From contig CM038221.1 in NCBI GenBank assembly GCA_021442155.1, forward strand, positions 146,807,601 through 146,871,600: 64,000 bases of DNA, given 5' to 3'. The notes beneath the pieces were generated by a model. That model was not told where the DNA came from. It saw only the letters and a list, made by a program, of their open reading frames with translations, and ran no database searches. Shown here one piece after another: positions 51,372 to 63,159 of the stretch. This DNA comes from Cymbidium sinense (taxonomy: Eukaryota > Streptophyta > Magnoliopsida > Asparagales > Orchidaceae). Within the stretch, counting starts at the first letter, position 1. Every line of letters starts with the position of its first letter. A program made the position numbers and the translations under genes.

Positions 51372-51753
51372 TCATAAATATTGTTTTCCTGTGATCTTCT
51401 CAAAATCAAACTGACCATGGGATTTCCCAACAACAGACACCACATACATAAAAGCAGAAACATTACAAGGAAGCCTCAACCCATTGTTCTGCTTGAAGCC
51501 ATACTCCTGATAGGCCTTCTCCAGCAAAATACTGAACAATGGATGCGACAGAAACGCCGTCGGAATTACAAATCTTTGTCTCTCTTCCCCAACGTAGACA
51601 GGAAAATGCCCCGCCGGAGCAGGCGCCGGCGATGAAACCGGAAGAAAACTGCAACTTCTGATATCCAAGGAGCCGGCGCCGAGGCACCTGGTACAAAGCC
51701 TTGAGGCCGCCAAGCCACATTACCTTCTTCGTTAGCTTTTTCATGTACGTCAT
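51372..51753 (-). pseudogene. SAUR-family auxin-responsive gene, frameshifted
   Basis: The ATG at 51,753 begins MTYMKKLTKKVMWLGGLKAL and YQVPRRRLLGYQKLQF in one frame. From about 51,640 the SAUR domain continues in another: PAGHFPVYVGEERQRFVIP, then AFLSHPLFSILLEKAYQEYG, NNGLRLPCNVSAF and the end EKITGKQYL with TGA at 51,372. The domain is complete and has its signature residues (GHFPVYVGEE, RFVIP, HPLF, LL..A.EEYGF, LPC). SAUR proteins are small, intronless, auxin-induced regulators of cell expansion, acting through PP2C-D phosphatases and plasma-membrane proton pumps. In the SAUR frame no upstream ATG exists (a TAA lies just before 51,713). One extra T in a TTTT run near 51,645 explains the break. 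A TATA box sits about 95 bases upstream. Either a recent pseudogene or a sequencing error. Confidence 0.8.
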
Positions 51754-51847
51754 GGCTGATTTTGAATTGTAACTCGAACCTATCCTCCTTGAAAGCAGGA
51801 GAAATGCTTAGAAGGATGGTTGAGAGGTTTTGGTGGAGAAGGAAGTC

Positions 51848-51856
51848 TATATATAT
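51848..51856 (-). promoter_or_regulatory. TATA box of SAUR gene
   Basis: TATATATA on the minus strand, about 95-100 bases upstream of the ATG at 51,753, with a pyrimidine-rich leader between. The distance is normal for a plant promoter. Confidence 0.6.
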
Positions 51857-51899
51857 GATTCTCAAGCTTAGAGTGAGCAATGAAAAAGCTTAATTTACA

Positions 51900-52030
51900 C
51901 GGCGTGCCATCGAATATAATTGGGAGAAATTTACGTAGTTTTTAATTTGTGATCAAACGTACGGAGTGGCTTAATACGTATGTGATGAATCTTTCATGTA
52001 CTGCTTATGAACATGCTGTGAAGGTAGTTA

Positions 52031-52107
<77 letters not shown>

Positions 52108-52554
52108 AGCACGTTTTTGGGTATAATAATATGAGAAATTATTAATGGATGAGAAAACACACCGCACAAATATTTTAAATATTTTGATCTATTTTTTTTA
52201 TTTGTGTTAGTCAACGGTAAATGAAATTATGAATGCGTATAATATCAGTTAAGAATAATAAATAAAGTGTAAACCGGATGCAAATTTTATGAGTTACACT
52301 AATCTAATTAATATATCTTCTATAATTGAGATACAGTTGTTCTCATCAATAAAAAAATTTAGTCCTGGAATTAATATTTTAACCCACTTATAAGAGAATA
52401 AAAATTGCAACAGTATACATTTTTTATTTATTTTAAGAAGCATTTAAAAGAATTCTTTAAAGAGAATATCCGGGCAAATTATATGGCATCTAATTGTGAA
52501 ACTATTAATTTCCCATGTCATGTATTTCATTGATAAAATTAAACTTTCAGCACT
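51900..52554. other. Upstream region of SAUR gene, AT-rich
   Basis: Holds an (AT)n microsatellite at 52,035-52,104 and otherwise nothing I can name. No auxin-response element is claimed. Confidence 0.5.
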
Positions 52555-53000
52555 ATGTGTACTCTAGAGGATAGAGTTTCGGGATGACTCCTTTGTGGGA
52601 TTATAGCTATCACTGCTCCCATAATGATTATTTGATATCACCAGTAGAGCTGCTCCTTTTCACCCACTTGAGATTTTCAAACTTATTGTAAGTAAGAACA
52701 CTCGCTTCTAGCATCAAGTCTAGTCGCATGGCTGGTAATTCAAGCAGCAACTGCTGAACTCGCAGTTCAACATTTATTCTCCTTCTTTACCTTTTACTCA
52801 ATTTTTCTCTAAGAGGAAGCTTCAACATCATGCCTTCCTAGTGCGAAAAATTTGATTGATAGAGTTGTGTTATTCTGGAGAACTAAAGAAAGCTTCTCCA
52901 AGTAACTTTAAATTTTAATTTTATTATATTTCGCTATTATTGCTTAGATTTGACTAGCCAAAAATAGAAAAAGAAACATATCCTCAACGAAGTCGCCAGA
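52555..53000 (-). mobile_element. TAT element internal start (ORF1 part), minus strand
   Basis: The reverse complement matches the region around 12,290-12,400 of the large element: 'aagtgggtgaaaaggagcag' with 'ctctactggtga'. The primer site TGGCGACTTCGTTG lies at 52,987-53,000 (minus), between this and the LTR. The copy is cut off at its inner end near 52,555. Confidence 0.65.
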
Positions 53001-54469
53001 AATCTGTGGGTTCTAAAAATTCGTCACCGACCTCTCGATGAAGAGAGTTGGATTAAATGTCGTTAAATTTTCAGAAGACGGATGTAATAGTAAATAATAC
53101 ACTACCCAGAGATTTTGGCCTCATTTTGTAAGGACTTTAGATCTGGTTCCAGGTTTCTTATAGGCACAAACACTTATAGTTAATTACCCCTCCCAATGCT
53201 GAGAGAGAACTTTCGATCAAAGCTAGTCGTTAGATCACTAAATGTGCAGTGTATAGTGATAACATATGGAGTTTTGAAATTTAAATTTATGAAATTCATC
53301 ATCATTTAACTTGGAGTGGTGGTTGGGGGAATGATGATGCGCTCGATGTAGATCCCATGGTTCATGCATCCTTGGCTATCATGGTTCCCAGTCTACTTAG
53401 TCAAAGGAGTGTAACCCGATGATCTTTTATCGGCTGACCATGGGTTGTGTAGTCGAGACACTTGTAGACGGGGTGTCATTTGTTATCCCCGGGAGGCAAG
53501 CTTAAGTTCATCTTAGCTAACAAAGAATTTTTTGCCCTATCAAGTGCATCCTATTATTCATAATTCAAAAGGCAAAGCCATTGGGAAGCATACAGCCTAC
53601 AGTCGTGACCGTAATATAATGATGTCATTTGGCGGCAACCACCCGATCAGAGGACTCTGGTTGTAACCGCGTCATATATAGAACTTCAGCCGTATCTGAT
53701 CGGAGGACTGACCATATCCTTATTAGCATGAGATTGATTGAGAGTGAATATAATTATGTACTTGACTTAACATTGGCTCCTTTGTGAGCTAAAATTTTCT
53801 TAATTTGTCACCTTCAACAAACATTTGCAAAATGTGGATGAATTGAATTTTGATTTATGTTTTTAATGCTGAATTTCATTTGAGTATTTTATAAATCTTT
53901 GTAGCATCATTGAAACGTGAATTTTGATTAGTTTAACTTAAAATTTTAGATATAATTTGATAATGATATCCCCTTCGGTTGAAATTTTTGTTCAACACAG
54001 CCATCATCGGGGTGTTGATAAGTCTGCTTAATCATTTAATTTATTATTTTAGATAATGTCGACTCTATTAATTTAATAATAGATGATCAGATCTACATTT
54101 ATATTTTGAGAATTTTGATTTTGAGATTATTGAATATAAATATCTTTAGATATTGATAATATTTTGTTATCTTCAATCAACCATCATGATTGATGTATTA
54201 ATTCAATGGAATCTATCTATTATCAATAAATATATCTTTATTTTACTAAGTTATTTTATAATATTATTATTGAATTTAACTATTACCTAAATCCTCAATC
54301 AACGTAGATTCAGTTTAAAATCAAATAGTAAATTGATGTTAATTCTACATTTAAGCTTAAGAAATTTGTATAATATTACTTATTTTGACTTAATTTCATT
54401 GTAAGTATGAATTTTTAGATAAAATTTTGATAACATTTAGGCAATCTCCGTGTCTTCTCTAGAAAAGCT

Positions 54470-54905
54470 GAGCCGCATCTAAGAAAGACATGTATGAGTG
54501 GTGTAAACACCACGACCGAATGCGTCATCCCACAATACCAACAAAGATATGTATGAGTCTCTGAAACACCTACATGTAGCACACATTTTCCCACCACGCC
54601 AAAAAGGAGTTTACGGGTACTTATATACTTTTAATGTTAGTACAAACATCAATTTTAGCTTTGTAATTGAATTTTTATTAAGCTGTTTGTGGCTTCTGTC
54701 ATTGTGAAAATTTGACATTTAGTGACATCAAGAACCATCCCCTGCGTGGGAGGTACTGTGTATGCCGGGTTTTCCCACCACACTAAGAAAGGCGTGTATG
54801 GTGTATAAACCAATGCGAATCGTAATTCCATCTAAGAAAGGCATGTATGGAGCCGATACTTACATAAAACATTTTTTCTTCTCATGCCGGAAAGACATAT
54901 GCAGT
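54470..54905 (-). repeat. Repeated ~25-bp motif, six copies
   Basis: Plus-strand copies like CTAAGAAAGGCGTGTATGG occur at 54,478, 54,537, 54,600, 54,783, 54,833 and 54,888 (approximate starts). Their reverse complements match the CGCTCTTTGTAGCGTG motif at 46,019-46,198. Confidence 0.6.
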
Positions 54906-55375
54906 GTTATATACCACAAGCAAGCGCCTGGATGGTGGGGCATAGGTCTTACCAACCAGCATGGCGTACCCACGCGCTGTGAGGCCAGCGAGGCCGAGTG
55001 GGCGAGAGTCCAGCGGGGTGTTGAGGTATTGCGTTCGTGGTAGTCTCTTGGTTCTGGCCTTGGCATCTGAGGAGCCTTCGGGAGGTGCACAAATGGGAGG
55101 TACACGTGTGGGACATGCCGCGCGGGGAAGTGGGTCATGCGTCAGTTCGTCACGGCTGCGACTGCGGCCAGTGCGGTGGTTCGGGTCATGCGATGCTTGG
55201 TCACGCGACGATGCTTGGGTCCGAGCAGATTGGCGATTGAAGCTGCTCGGGACGTCCCCTCTATGAGGTTGATGTGGGAGGACAGGAAGAATGAGAGGGA
55301 GGATAGGAGATAGAAGGATTAGGGCTGGCTGTGGGTTTTTGGGAGAATAGATTAGGATTTTGGTGATAAGAGGGG

Positions 55376-55384
55376 TATTTATAG
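55376..55384 (-). promoter_or_regulatory. LTR TATA box
   Basis: CTATAAATA on the minus strand in the LTR sense, followed by CCCCTCTTATC. The matching site in the main 5' LTR (about 2,650-2,665) has lost the TATA core. Confidence 0.55.
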
Positions 55385-55445
55385 AATTTTTTTATTTATT
55401 TAATTTGCCCTAATTTGAATTTTCTCATAGAAATTATTATATAGG

Positions 55446-55549
<104 letters not shown>

Positions 55550-56022
55550 ATATTATTTTAACATTCCAAACGCAACGGCATGGTCCGTTTTACAATCGGA
55601 TTTAAGTTAGCTTCATCCGATTTACATTCCAAAATGCATTATCGGCTCGACATTCTCGCAGACTCTTTCGAATTGAGCACAGACAGGCTCATTTGAAAGC
55701 TTTCGATGTTTCAAAGCTAACGACATGATCAATTTCTTGAATGGAGATTGTTTGGGCATCGTCTTTCGACCTCGATATGCGCGTATGTGCGTCGACGGAT
55801 CTTCTTTCTTGATCGGTCGACCATCGAATTGTTTAATATGTATATTCTAATTACTTTCGACGTTCTAAACGCGATGGCGAAGTCCGTTCGCCGATCGGAG
55901 ATCATTTCGACTAGTTTTTATTGATATCGACTGTATTTAAGCTCTGATTTGCATTTTTGCATCCAAAGTCTATCGATTTTGTCTTGTGAACTCGACTCGA
56001 CTCATGGCTCATGAATTGAGGT

Positions 56023-56027
<5 letters not shown>

Positions 56028-56055
<28 letters not shown>

Positions 56056-57132
56056 GAAACAGAATAATTTATGAGAATCATCAGCCACCTCCTAAATCAA
56101 AATATCTTAAAATAATTTTTTTCATATTTAATAATTTAAAGCTAAAAATTATTTCTTAGCAATAACAACATTTTCATGATTTTTTTACTATTTTTTAATG
56201 TATTCAAAATTAAATATTAAATTATTAATAATTATTTTAATTTGCACATAATTTTACTGAAAATGTCATCATTTAAAAAATTCTGGTAAAACCAAATCCA
56301 CACGTCTTTGTCTACAAATAATGTTTTTTTTATATTATTATTATTATTTTGCTACTTCTGCATTACAAGGAATATACGTTTAATCTTCTAATATAATAAT
56401 TTTTTCTTTATAAATATAAATAGAAAACTGTAAATATATTAATAATTAAAACCAGATTAAGCCACTCTGTCATTTATTCGTATCCTTGCGTTTATACTAA
56501 GCACTTCGCTGGCTTTTTTTTTTTTTTTTTTTTGTGGCGGAAAATTTATGTTCTGCTGTTGATGATTTATGCCTTGCCTTATCAGTCAATCTGCGTCATC
56601 GATATCTGCTCGATATAGTACAAAAACAGGACGAGTAATTGCACTTAATCGGAAATAACTATTAATTATGATAAATATCTGAGTAATGCTACACTTATTT
56701 ATAAAATATTTAAAGTTAAATATACTGTTGAGATATCATTCATGATTTTTATTTGAAAAGAGTTTTTATTCAATCACTCCATCAAAAACTTATATATGAT
56801 AGAGTTTCTTAGTTTTTTTTTTTTTTTTATTTTTTATTTTTTAACTATGGTGTTCTCTAAGTTATTTGTTAGTGCGAGTTTCTATCAAAACTTAGTTACA
56901 AGATGATTTCAATCAACTATAAATTTTTTAAGATAAATATTTGAATGAATTTATCGTGATTAAAATTAAAATTTGATCATAATATATTTTATAATTAATG
57001 AATTTATTGTATAAAAGCTTTTATATTTATCATATTATTTATATATCAAATATTAAAATTTTGATATATATATATATATTATTGCGTGCTAGAAAACCAG
57101 TTGGGATAAAGTAAAAGTTTAAGACTTAGCTT
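56028..57132. other. AT-rich intergenic stretch
   Basis: Begins with an (AT)n run (56,028-56,053). A T run lies at 56,513-56,534. No gene or element recognised. Confidence 0.55.
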
Positions 57133-58050
57133 TGTTGCGGAGTCCAACAACACACAGATGTTTGAAGAATTAGTGATAAAACTTCATAATTTTTACGTGA
57201 AAAAATCTCGAAAAGAGGGAAAAAATCACAGGGCTTAGCTCATCAAAAAATCTTCCACTATGTATCTATTTCAGCATACAAAATTTTCTCGATAACGGGA
57301 TTACAGAATTTTATATGAGAATGACTAACAATAGAAATCCCAGAATGAGGCAACAATAGTTATATAGCCATGGTTAGAGTGTAACAGTTGCTAGTAGATG
57401 ATGGTGAATGGCGAGTCAACGCAATATGATGAAGTCATTGTGATGGTGGCCGGCGAGGTGTAAGATGGTCGATGGAAGTGGTGACGATAGTGTCTGGCGG
57501 TAGCGGCGGGCGGGGGTGATTGGATGGCGGTGCAAGCAGCGGCGTTCTCAGAGATAGTCAGCGGAGGTGGCGATCACGGGAGACAATGGTCGGTGGTGAC
57601 CGACGGATTGATGGCGGCGGGGATGGCGGTGCGGACGGCGGCATGTGGTTGGCATCCAACGGGGGTGGTCGACAACCGTCGAGTGGTGGCACGATTGTGC
57701 TTGGAGAATTTTCAAGCTTTAGACCTTTCTCCTCTCTCTTGCTTCGGTCTCCCCTCATGTGAAGAATGAGGGGTTATTTATAGATTAGAGGAATGATATT
57801 TCTGTAAATACATGCAAAATTCGAACCACTCCACTCCAACGGACAGCTCAAAATGATTCCTTTGATCATCTAATTTATTTTGTGTATTTGAATGCTCAAA
57901 TGAAGTCGGAATTATGAGATCTTGCTTAGATCCGCGTCACGCATTCATTTATAAACACTCCATATTTAAAGTCTATTGATAATAAGCGATCTCGGTTAGT
58001 CTTGATTGATCGATTGCTTTCGGCATCGATTAGTCTTGTTGTAGAATTTT
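57133..58050 (-). mobile_element. LTR-like element (Copia style), minus strand
   Basis: On the minus strand there is a TATA box (CTATAAATAACCCC, 57,775-57,783), then a GC-rich leader (57,420-57,700), then TTTTTCCCTCTTTTCGAG, TTTTTTCACGTAAA and an end in GGACTCCGCAACA at 57,133. This is the layout of a Copia-type LTR with its U5 end. The right edge is masked by an AT run. Open frames in the leader (57,520-57,769) are on the wrong strand or lack any domain. Confidence 0.5.
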
Positions 58051-58053
58051 CGG

Positions 58054-58057
<4 letters not shown>

Positions 58058-58103
<46 letters not shown>
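58058..58103. repeat. (AT)n microsatellite
   Basis: About 46 bp of AT. Confidence 0.9.
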
Positions 58104-58108
<5 letters not shown>

Positions 58109-59349
58109 ATTAAAGTAAAATATATATGTATATATTTTGATGTGATTAAAATATGAAAGTGTTGTATAAATATTAAATTTAAGTGATCAAAATAAATATT
58201 AAGGAATTATGTGACATGCTGTAAATTCCCTTAAATTTAAACTTTATTCTCATCATAAAAAATTTGTTCAAATATTGGCTTATTATTATTATTTTACGGG
58301 CCACAATTCTTAAAAATTCACAGAATTGGCCTTCCATGACATTTTTGAATTTGTATTATGGGCCGGGCATGATTAATATTTGCATTAGCTTTATTAAAGA
58401 ATATTATATGACAAAAGCTGGACGCATGATACTTCAACATTAATTATTTATTAACCCTAAATTCTATGAAATCCTTATTAGTATTTTTTTATAAAGTAGT
58501 ATATTATTTTTTATAATGTTTAAAAAATAAGAATTATTATTTTTTAATTCTGCAATTGAGCTGTAAATGAGTTGAATTGAGTGATTTGAGCCTATTTATT
58601 TTTTTTTTTTTATCGATTTTGAGAAATTTAAACATAATTAATGTTTCAAAGTTTTTAATTAATTTTTTAATTAAATTTGAGTCAAAATTGAGCTTTATTC
58701 AAGTCTAGCTAAATATATATTTAATACATAAATCTAATCATACAACTTAATTATTAAACATAATTGAACATACAAAATTTAATAAAAACATATTATTTAA
58801 ATTATTTAATGAATTTTAACAATAAATGTAAAAAAGTTATCAAAAAAAATTATATAACATAAAATAAATCATTCATTGAAAAATTAAGTCATCACTAAAT
58901 TAGAATTTTATTATTTGTATCAAGAAACATCTTTTTCAAATAACATCTCTAAATTAAAAATTCTAAACATCTCTAAATTATATTATGGCACTTATGAATA
59001 ATTAATGCCTTAAGAATATACCAAAATAAGAACTGCAATCATTTTTTGCTCTAAAATCCACTAATCAAATTATAAGATATAAACTCTTAATGAAAGGGCT
59101 AAGTTCTTAATTATTAATTACATAGTCATAGCTCTTAACCACCATCAAAACTTAAGAGAGCCCTCCTCTATTTGCTCAATAAGCTACATTTAGGGTTTAG
59201 GGTTTCAAATTTGGTTTTTTATAACTATTTATTTTTATATTTTAGTGATTCTATAATGCATATAATAGTGAAAATAAAATTTAATATTTTAATATATTAA
59301 TTTTTATTGTTATAAATAATATAAATAATGAATATCGCCAACTTTAAAC
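58104..59349. other. AT-rich region upstream of tRNA-Pro
   Basis: No gene. It contains a telomere-like double TTTAGGG word at about 59,190-59,206 (a 'telo box' pattern seen in plant promoters). Short Pol III upstream elements cannot be told apart from the AT background. Confidence 0.5.
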
Positions 59350-59421
59350 GGGTGTTTGGTCTAGTGGTATGATTCTCGCTTCGGGTGCGAGAGGTCGCGA
59401 GTTCGATTCTCGCAACACCCC
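59350..59421 (+). tRNA. tRNA-Pro (anticodon CGG)
   Basis: A 72-base cloverleaf. Acceptor arms GGGTGTT and AACACCC pair fully. The anticodon stem CTCGC/GCGAG encloses the loop TTCGGGT, giving anticodon CGG (reads CCG, proline). The T arm GCGAG-TTCGATT-CTCGC is perfect. The internal Pol III boxes are intact (box B GAGTTCGATTC), and there is no intron. A T-rich stretch with TTTT follows within about 20 bases as the terminator. The CCA end is not encoded, as usual in nuclear genes. Confidence 0.95.
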
Positions 59422-60296
59422 AATGATTTAATTATTTTAAGATTTAATTTAATATATTACTGAATTATTTTTCAAAATGGAAACTTCTTTTATCGTGACT
59501 GTCTTAGCATTTCCCAGCGAAAAAATTAACTTATATGCATTATAATAATAATGCCAATTTAATTTTCGTTTTAAAAGTGGAAGCACTACATACTAATAGC
59601 TCGAATTAAGTTAATGAATGCTGTTATTTCCTTAATTTGTCATCGTTTGTAGTAATTAATTACCAATTATGAAGCAAATTAATTATTTTTTTATTTTACT
59701 GTTAATTTATTGAATTTTAAATGTTGACAAGGGTAATTTGAAAATAAATAAAACTAAAATTTCAATTTGAATAATAATGAATGCTTAGTTCAATAGAATG
59801 CATAATTGATTATTAAATCAGTAGTATTTTTGGGAGTCAAATTTGGTAATTTCCCTTTCAAGCATCTTTTTTTTTGGAAGAAAATACTTTTAATATTTGA
59901 ATTGAATTTAATCCTTCTAATCATTAGAATACAAAGAGTTAAAGAAAAATTTAACAATAGGAGTCAAATTTGGTAATTTCCTTTCAAGTATCTGGCATTA
60001 TTATCTTTTTTTTTTATTTTTTTTCATTATAAGTATTTTTATATCTATTTATTTAGTTCACAAAAATTTACTCATAATCAAGCTTAAGAGTTTTTTTTAG
60101 CAAAATTATGCAAATAAATTGAGCATTTGGTAAAATATTTGTGACTTCGCTCCATTAGAGCTCGTTCATGATTATTTGAACACTAATTGCTTAGCTCGAT
60201 TGACCTTTGATTCATTATGTTATGAATATTATCTTTTTAAAGTTAGCAAATGAGCTCGATTAAGATTTGTTTATAAACAATATCGATATAAGTCAT
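59422..60296. other. AT-rich intergenic stretch
   Basis: No gene recognised. A sequence like 'gagtcaaatttggtaatttcc' occurs twice (59,834 and 59,961), about 127 bases apart. Confidence 0.55.
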
Positions 60297-60718
60297 GAGT
60301 GTCAATTTGGTTTATTGGTTGGGTTTGAGTCTAACTCAAAATTGACCCAATTCGAAACTATTTATCGTGAGCCCAACTCGAATATTATACAGATTGAAAA
60401 TCCTGACTTGAATCCAACTTAACACAAACCCTTGATTGACCTATTTAGATATTTATTTTGGGTCAAATTGAGGTCAATATCGGGCGAAATTCAAGTCAAT
60501 TTTAAATTGGTGGGTGAAAATCAGGTTAAATTTAAGTTTGCGAGTTAAACACAGATTAATTTCGAGTTAGCAAGTCAACCCAAACACGACTTGAAAAAAT
60601 AAACGGGTTAGATATTGACCCAAACTCAACCCAAAAATTAATATGGTTAACTCGAACCAAATTTTTTCAAATCAAGTTCGTATTGTGTTGTTAGATCGGG
60701 TCAACTATTAACACCCCT
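60297..60718. mobile_element. MITE-like element, second family copy
   Basis: A 422-bp segment with inverted ends GAGTGTCAAT and ATTAACACCCC and many 'gacccaa/gggtc' words. It is the same family as 41,619-41,966 but in the opposite orientation. No coding. Confidence 0.5.
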
Positions 60719-61485
60719 AAATATCAATTAATATTATATTTTTTAGGTTCAACAAATTTTATTTGATATAACTTATTTATATTATATGATTATTCTTTTT
60801 GCCTACTAGTAGATGTAGGCTGGATTTGATTATCTGTGAATCACAACAATTGCAAGAATAAGAATGAAAGCTTAACGATCTTATTCGTAACACTAAATTG
60901 TTTATGTGAATTAATTTTTGCGATTACTAAAACTTTTCTAATTAATAAAACAAGTGATTACACTCTTATCAAAATATATGAAAGCTTCTATTTCATTCTC
61001 TTTCTAAATTATAAATTACAAATATAATTGTCATACAAAATTTTTTTATTTAATGGCTTTTAAAAAATAATATTTAAGGGCGATTCAATTATTTTTGGTC
61101 GAAATTATTATTAATTTCAGTTCAGCGGAATCCAACCAAACAATAGATTCAGTGTACAATTTAAGCTTTTTTTAATTTAAATTTATTTATTTTTTATATA
61201 ATGTTCTAAAGATTCGGTTTGTTGTCAATATATGCACAATTATATATTAAAGAACATGGATGTTGATACTCAACCAGCCTGACAAAGAAAAAAATTTTTT
61301 TTGAGTAATATTACATTCTTAAATAAATTTATATAAAAAATAAAATTGGGATCAATCTCCATAAAAAAAAATGGTTAAGTTATTTTTATCATAATGAATC
61401 AAAATTCAAAATTTTATATTTATTCTGATTATAAAATTATATATCATACGTCCTCAGAAAATTAATCTGATCAAGCGAATCTGGC
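60719..61485. other. AT-rich intergenic stretch
   Basis: No gene recognised. The 63-codon frame at 60,836 has no domain. Confidence 0.55.
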
Positions 61486-62180
61486 GTTTTAATGCTTGAT
61501 CTAATCACCAATTTAGCTACGAGCCCGTCGGAAGAAACATGCAAAATCAGCATAATCGTCCAGATCGAATCGACTCGGTCAAGTATCGAGCGTGAAAATG
61601 GCCCGATCCGCCAAATGGTCACCAAAATCGACATATTTATAGAGATCGAAAGGCCGCCAAGACTAATCCAACGAATCCAAGATCACCCAATTCGACATCA
61701 TTAAGGCACCCATCATCAAAATATACCGCTCGATCGGGGATCGACGACCGGAGTGAGTGGAGTTTTCCACGAATTCTTACACCGCCACTCCCAAAAAAAT
61801 CTATAAATGAAGCCTTTATTCTCACCTGAAAGCGATCGAATCATGATAACGGTAGCTCGAGGAACCACCACGACTACGCCGAGGATCTATCACCACCGCC
61901 ACCACCAAGAGGCAACCAAGCTCCAGATTTGAGATCAAGAGCCCTCGCCGCTGGAAAACTTCCCCTCGGCCGAGTTGACCGATATTGTATTTTTTCTACA
62001 CTCTAATATTGTTTCGCTCAGAACACCTTCTTCTCCCAATTAACGGTAAAGATCTCAGAACATAAATAAAGTTCTACAGACTCGTAGCTGAGCCCTTAAC
62101 GTTTTCGATAACCCCTGCTCATATCCCCGCTGTTTTGGATAATTTTGCCAAGATCTCTCGATCTACCTAATAAAATTCAA
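61486..62180 (+). mobile_element. LTR-like fragment with TATA box
   Basis: A less AT-rich block rich in 'gatcga' words. CTATAAATGAAGCC (61,801) could be a TATA box, followed by a leader with 'ccaccaccaagaggcaacc', then TAGCTGAGCCCTTAACG and TTTTCGATAACCCC, which recall the U5 end of the LTR at 57,133-58,050 (minus). The edges are unknown. Confidence 0.35.
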
Positions 62181-62514
62181 AGACGCAATAATATAGAATA
62201 TTGTGACCCAAATTCTTTTATTTCCCTTTAAATATCTTAAGATCACAGTTTTTGAGTATTCTATATATATATGATGAAAAAAAGTCATTATTGTTGGAGC
62301 TCATCCATATTACTTAATTTTTGGGTCATATTATTAAAGTCCTATAAATTCACATGTGGTCACAAGCAAAACAAACATAAAAGAACAGATAAAAAAGAAG
62401 ACAAATTTTATTTAGCATCGCATCATCGTGGACTTTAAAAACTAAAGCTATGTTATCCATCGTGTGGCCCACCACTACTCTTGGATAAACTTGTATAGTT
62501 GTACTATTCCTAAT
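62181..62514. other. AT-rich intergenic stretch
   Basis: No gene or repeat recognised. Confidence 0.5.
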
Positions 62515-63063
62515 TAGTGCTGTAAAAAAAGCTCATTATTCATGAAAAACTGTATTCTAGAGCGTGTTTCATGCTCGACGCTCGTTAACTAAACGGTAAC
62601 ACCTAACGTACATTTTAAGCTCGATATATAAGCAAATAAACAAACAATCATTTATTCGATCAGATTCTGCTTCGAAAATAAAAAAAAATTATATTATATT
62701 ATATTATTATTATTATTTATTACTATTATTATTATTTATTACTATTATTATTATTTATTACTATTATTATTATTCTTCTTATAATTATTATTATTTTATT
62801 ACTATTATTTATTATTATTATTATTATTGTTATTATTATATATACATACCAACACATTTACTTATCACAAATGCATGCATAACTTGGTGGTTAAAACTTT
62901 TGTTATGCAAAAGATTATCCCAGGTTCGAATCCTCCTTCATACAGATTTTTCGAATTATTATATTTCAAGCCAATTTTGAACACGAGCCGAACACGAAAG
63001 CGATTTTCAAATGAATCGAACAACACGAGTGAAATTTCGGTATTTCAACACGTTTAACACCTA
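62515..63063. mobile_element. MITE-like element with tRNA-like insert and (ATT)n
   Basis: The ends TAGTGCTGTAAA and TTTAACACCTA are imperfect inverted repeats. Inside, an (ATT)n array spans about 62,689-62,834, and a SINE-like head follows: AACTTGGTGGTTAAAAC (box-A region) and a perfect box B GGTTCGAATCC (62,923-62,933). The right part has 'cacgagccgaacacgaa' words. No coding. Confidence 0.45.
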
Positions 63064-63108
63064 ATAAGAGTTTTGTTCGAAGCTCTTTATACCCCTATTC
63101 CCAACCCA

Positions 63109-63116
<8 letters not shown>

Positions 63117-63158
<42 letters not shown>
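63117..63158. repeat. (AT)n microsatellite
   Basis: About 42 bp of AT. Confidence 0.9.

Positions 63159-63159
<1 letters not shown>

Noticed and set aside
51566..51880. Third frame across the SAUR locus (104 codons)
   Set aside because: It starts upstream of the TATA-to-ATG leader and runs through the SAUR domain in the wrong frame.
54762..55266. Open frames in the GC-rich part
   Set aside because: Same reason: it is the leader part of the minus-strand TAT LTR, with no recognisable protein.
57520..57769. Gly/Ala/Asp-rich proteins of about 80 codons
   Set aside because: Low-complexity GC-rich LTR leader; several frames open at once and none has a domain.
59190..59206. Interstitial telomere array
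   Set aside because: Only two TTTAGGG words; too short for an array, at best a telo-box motif.
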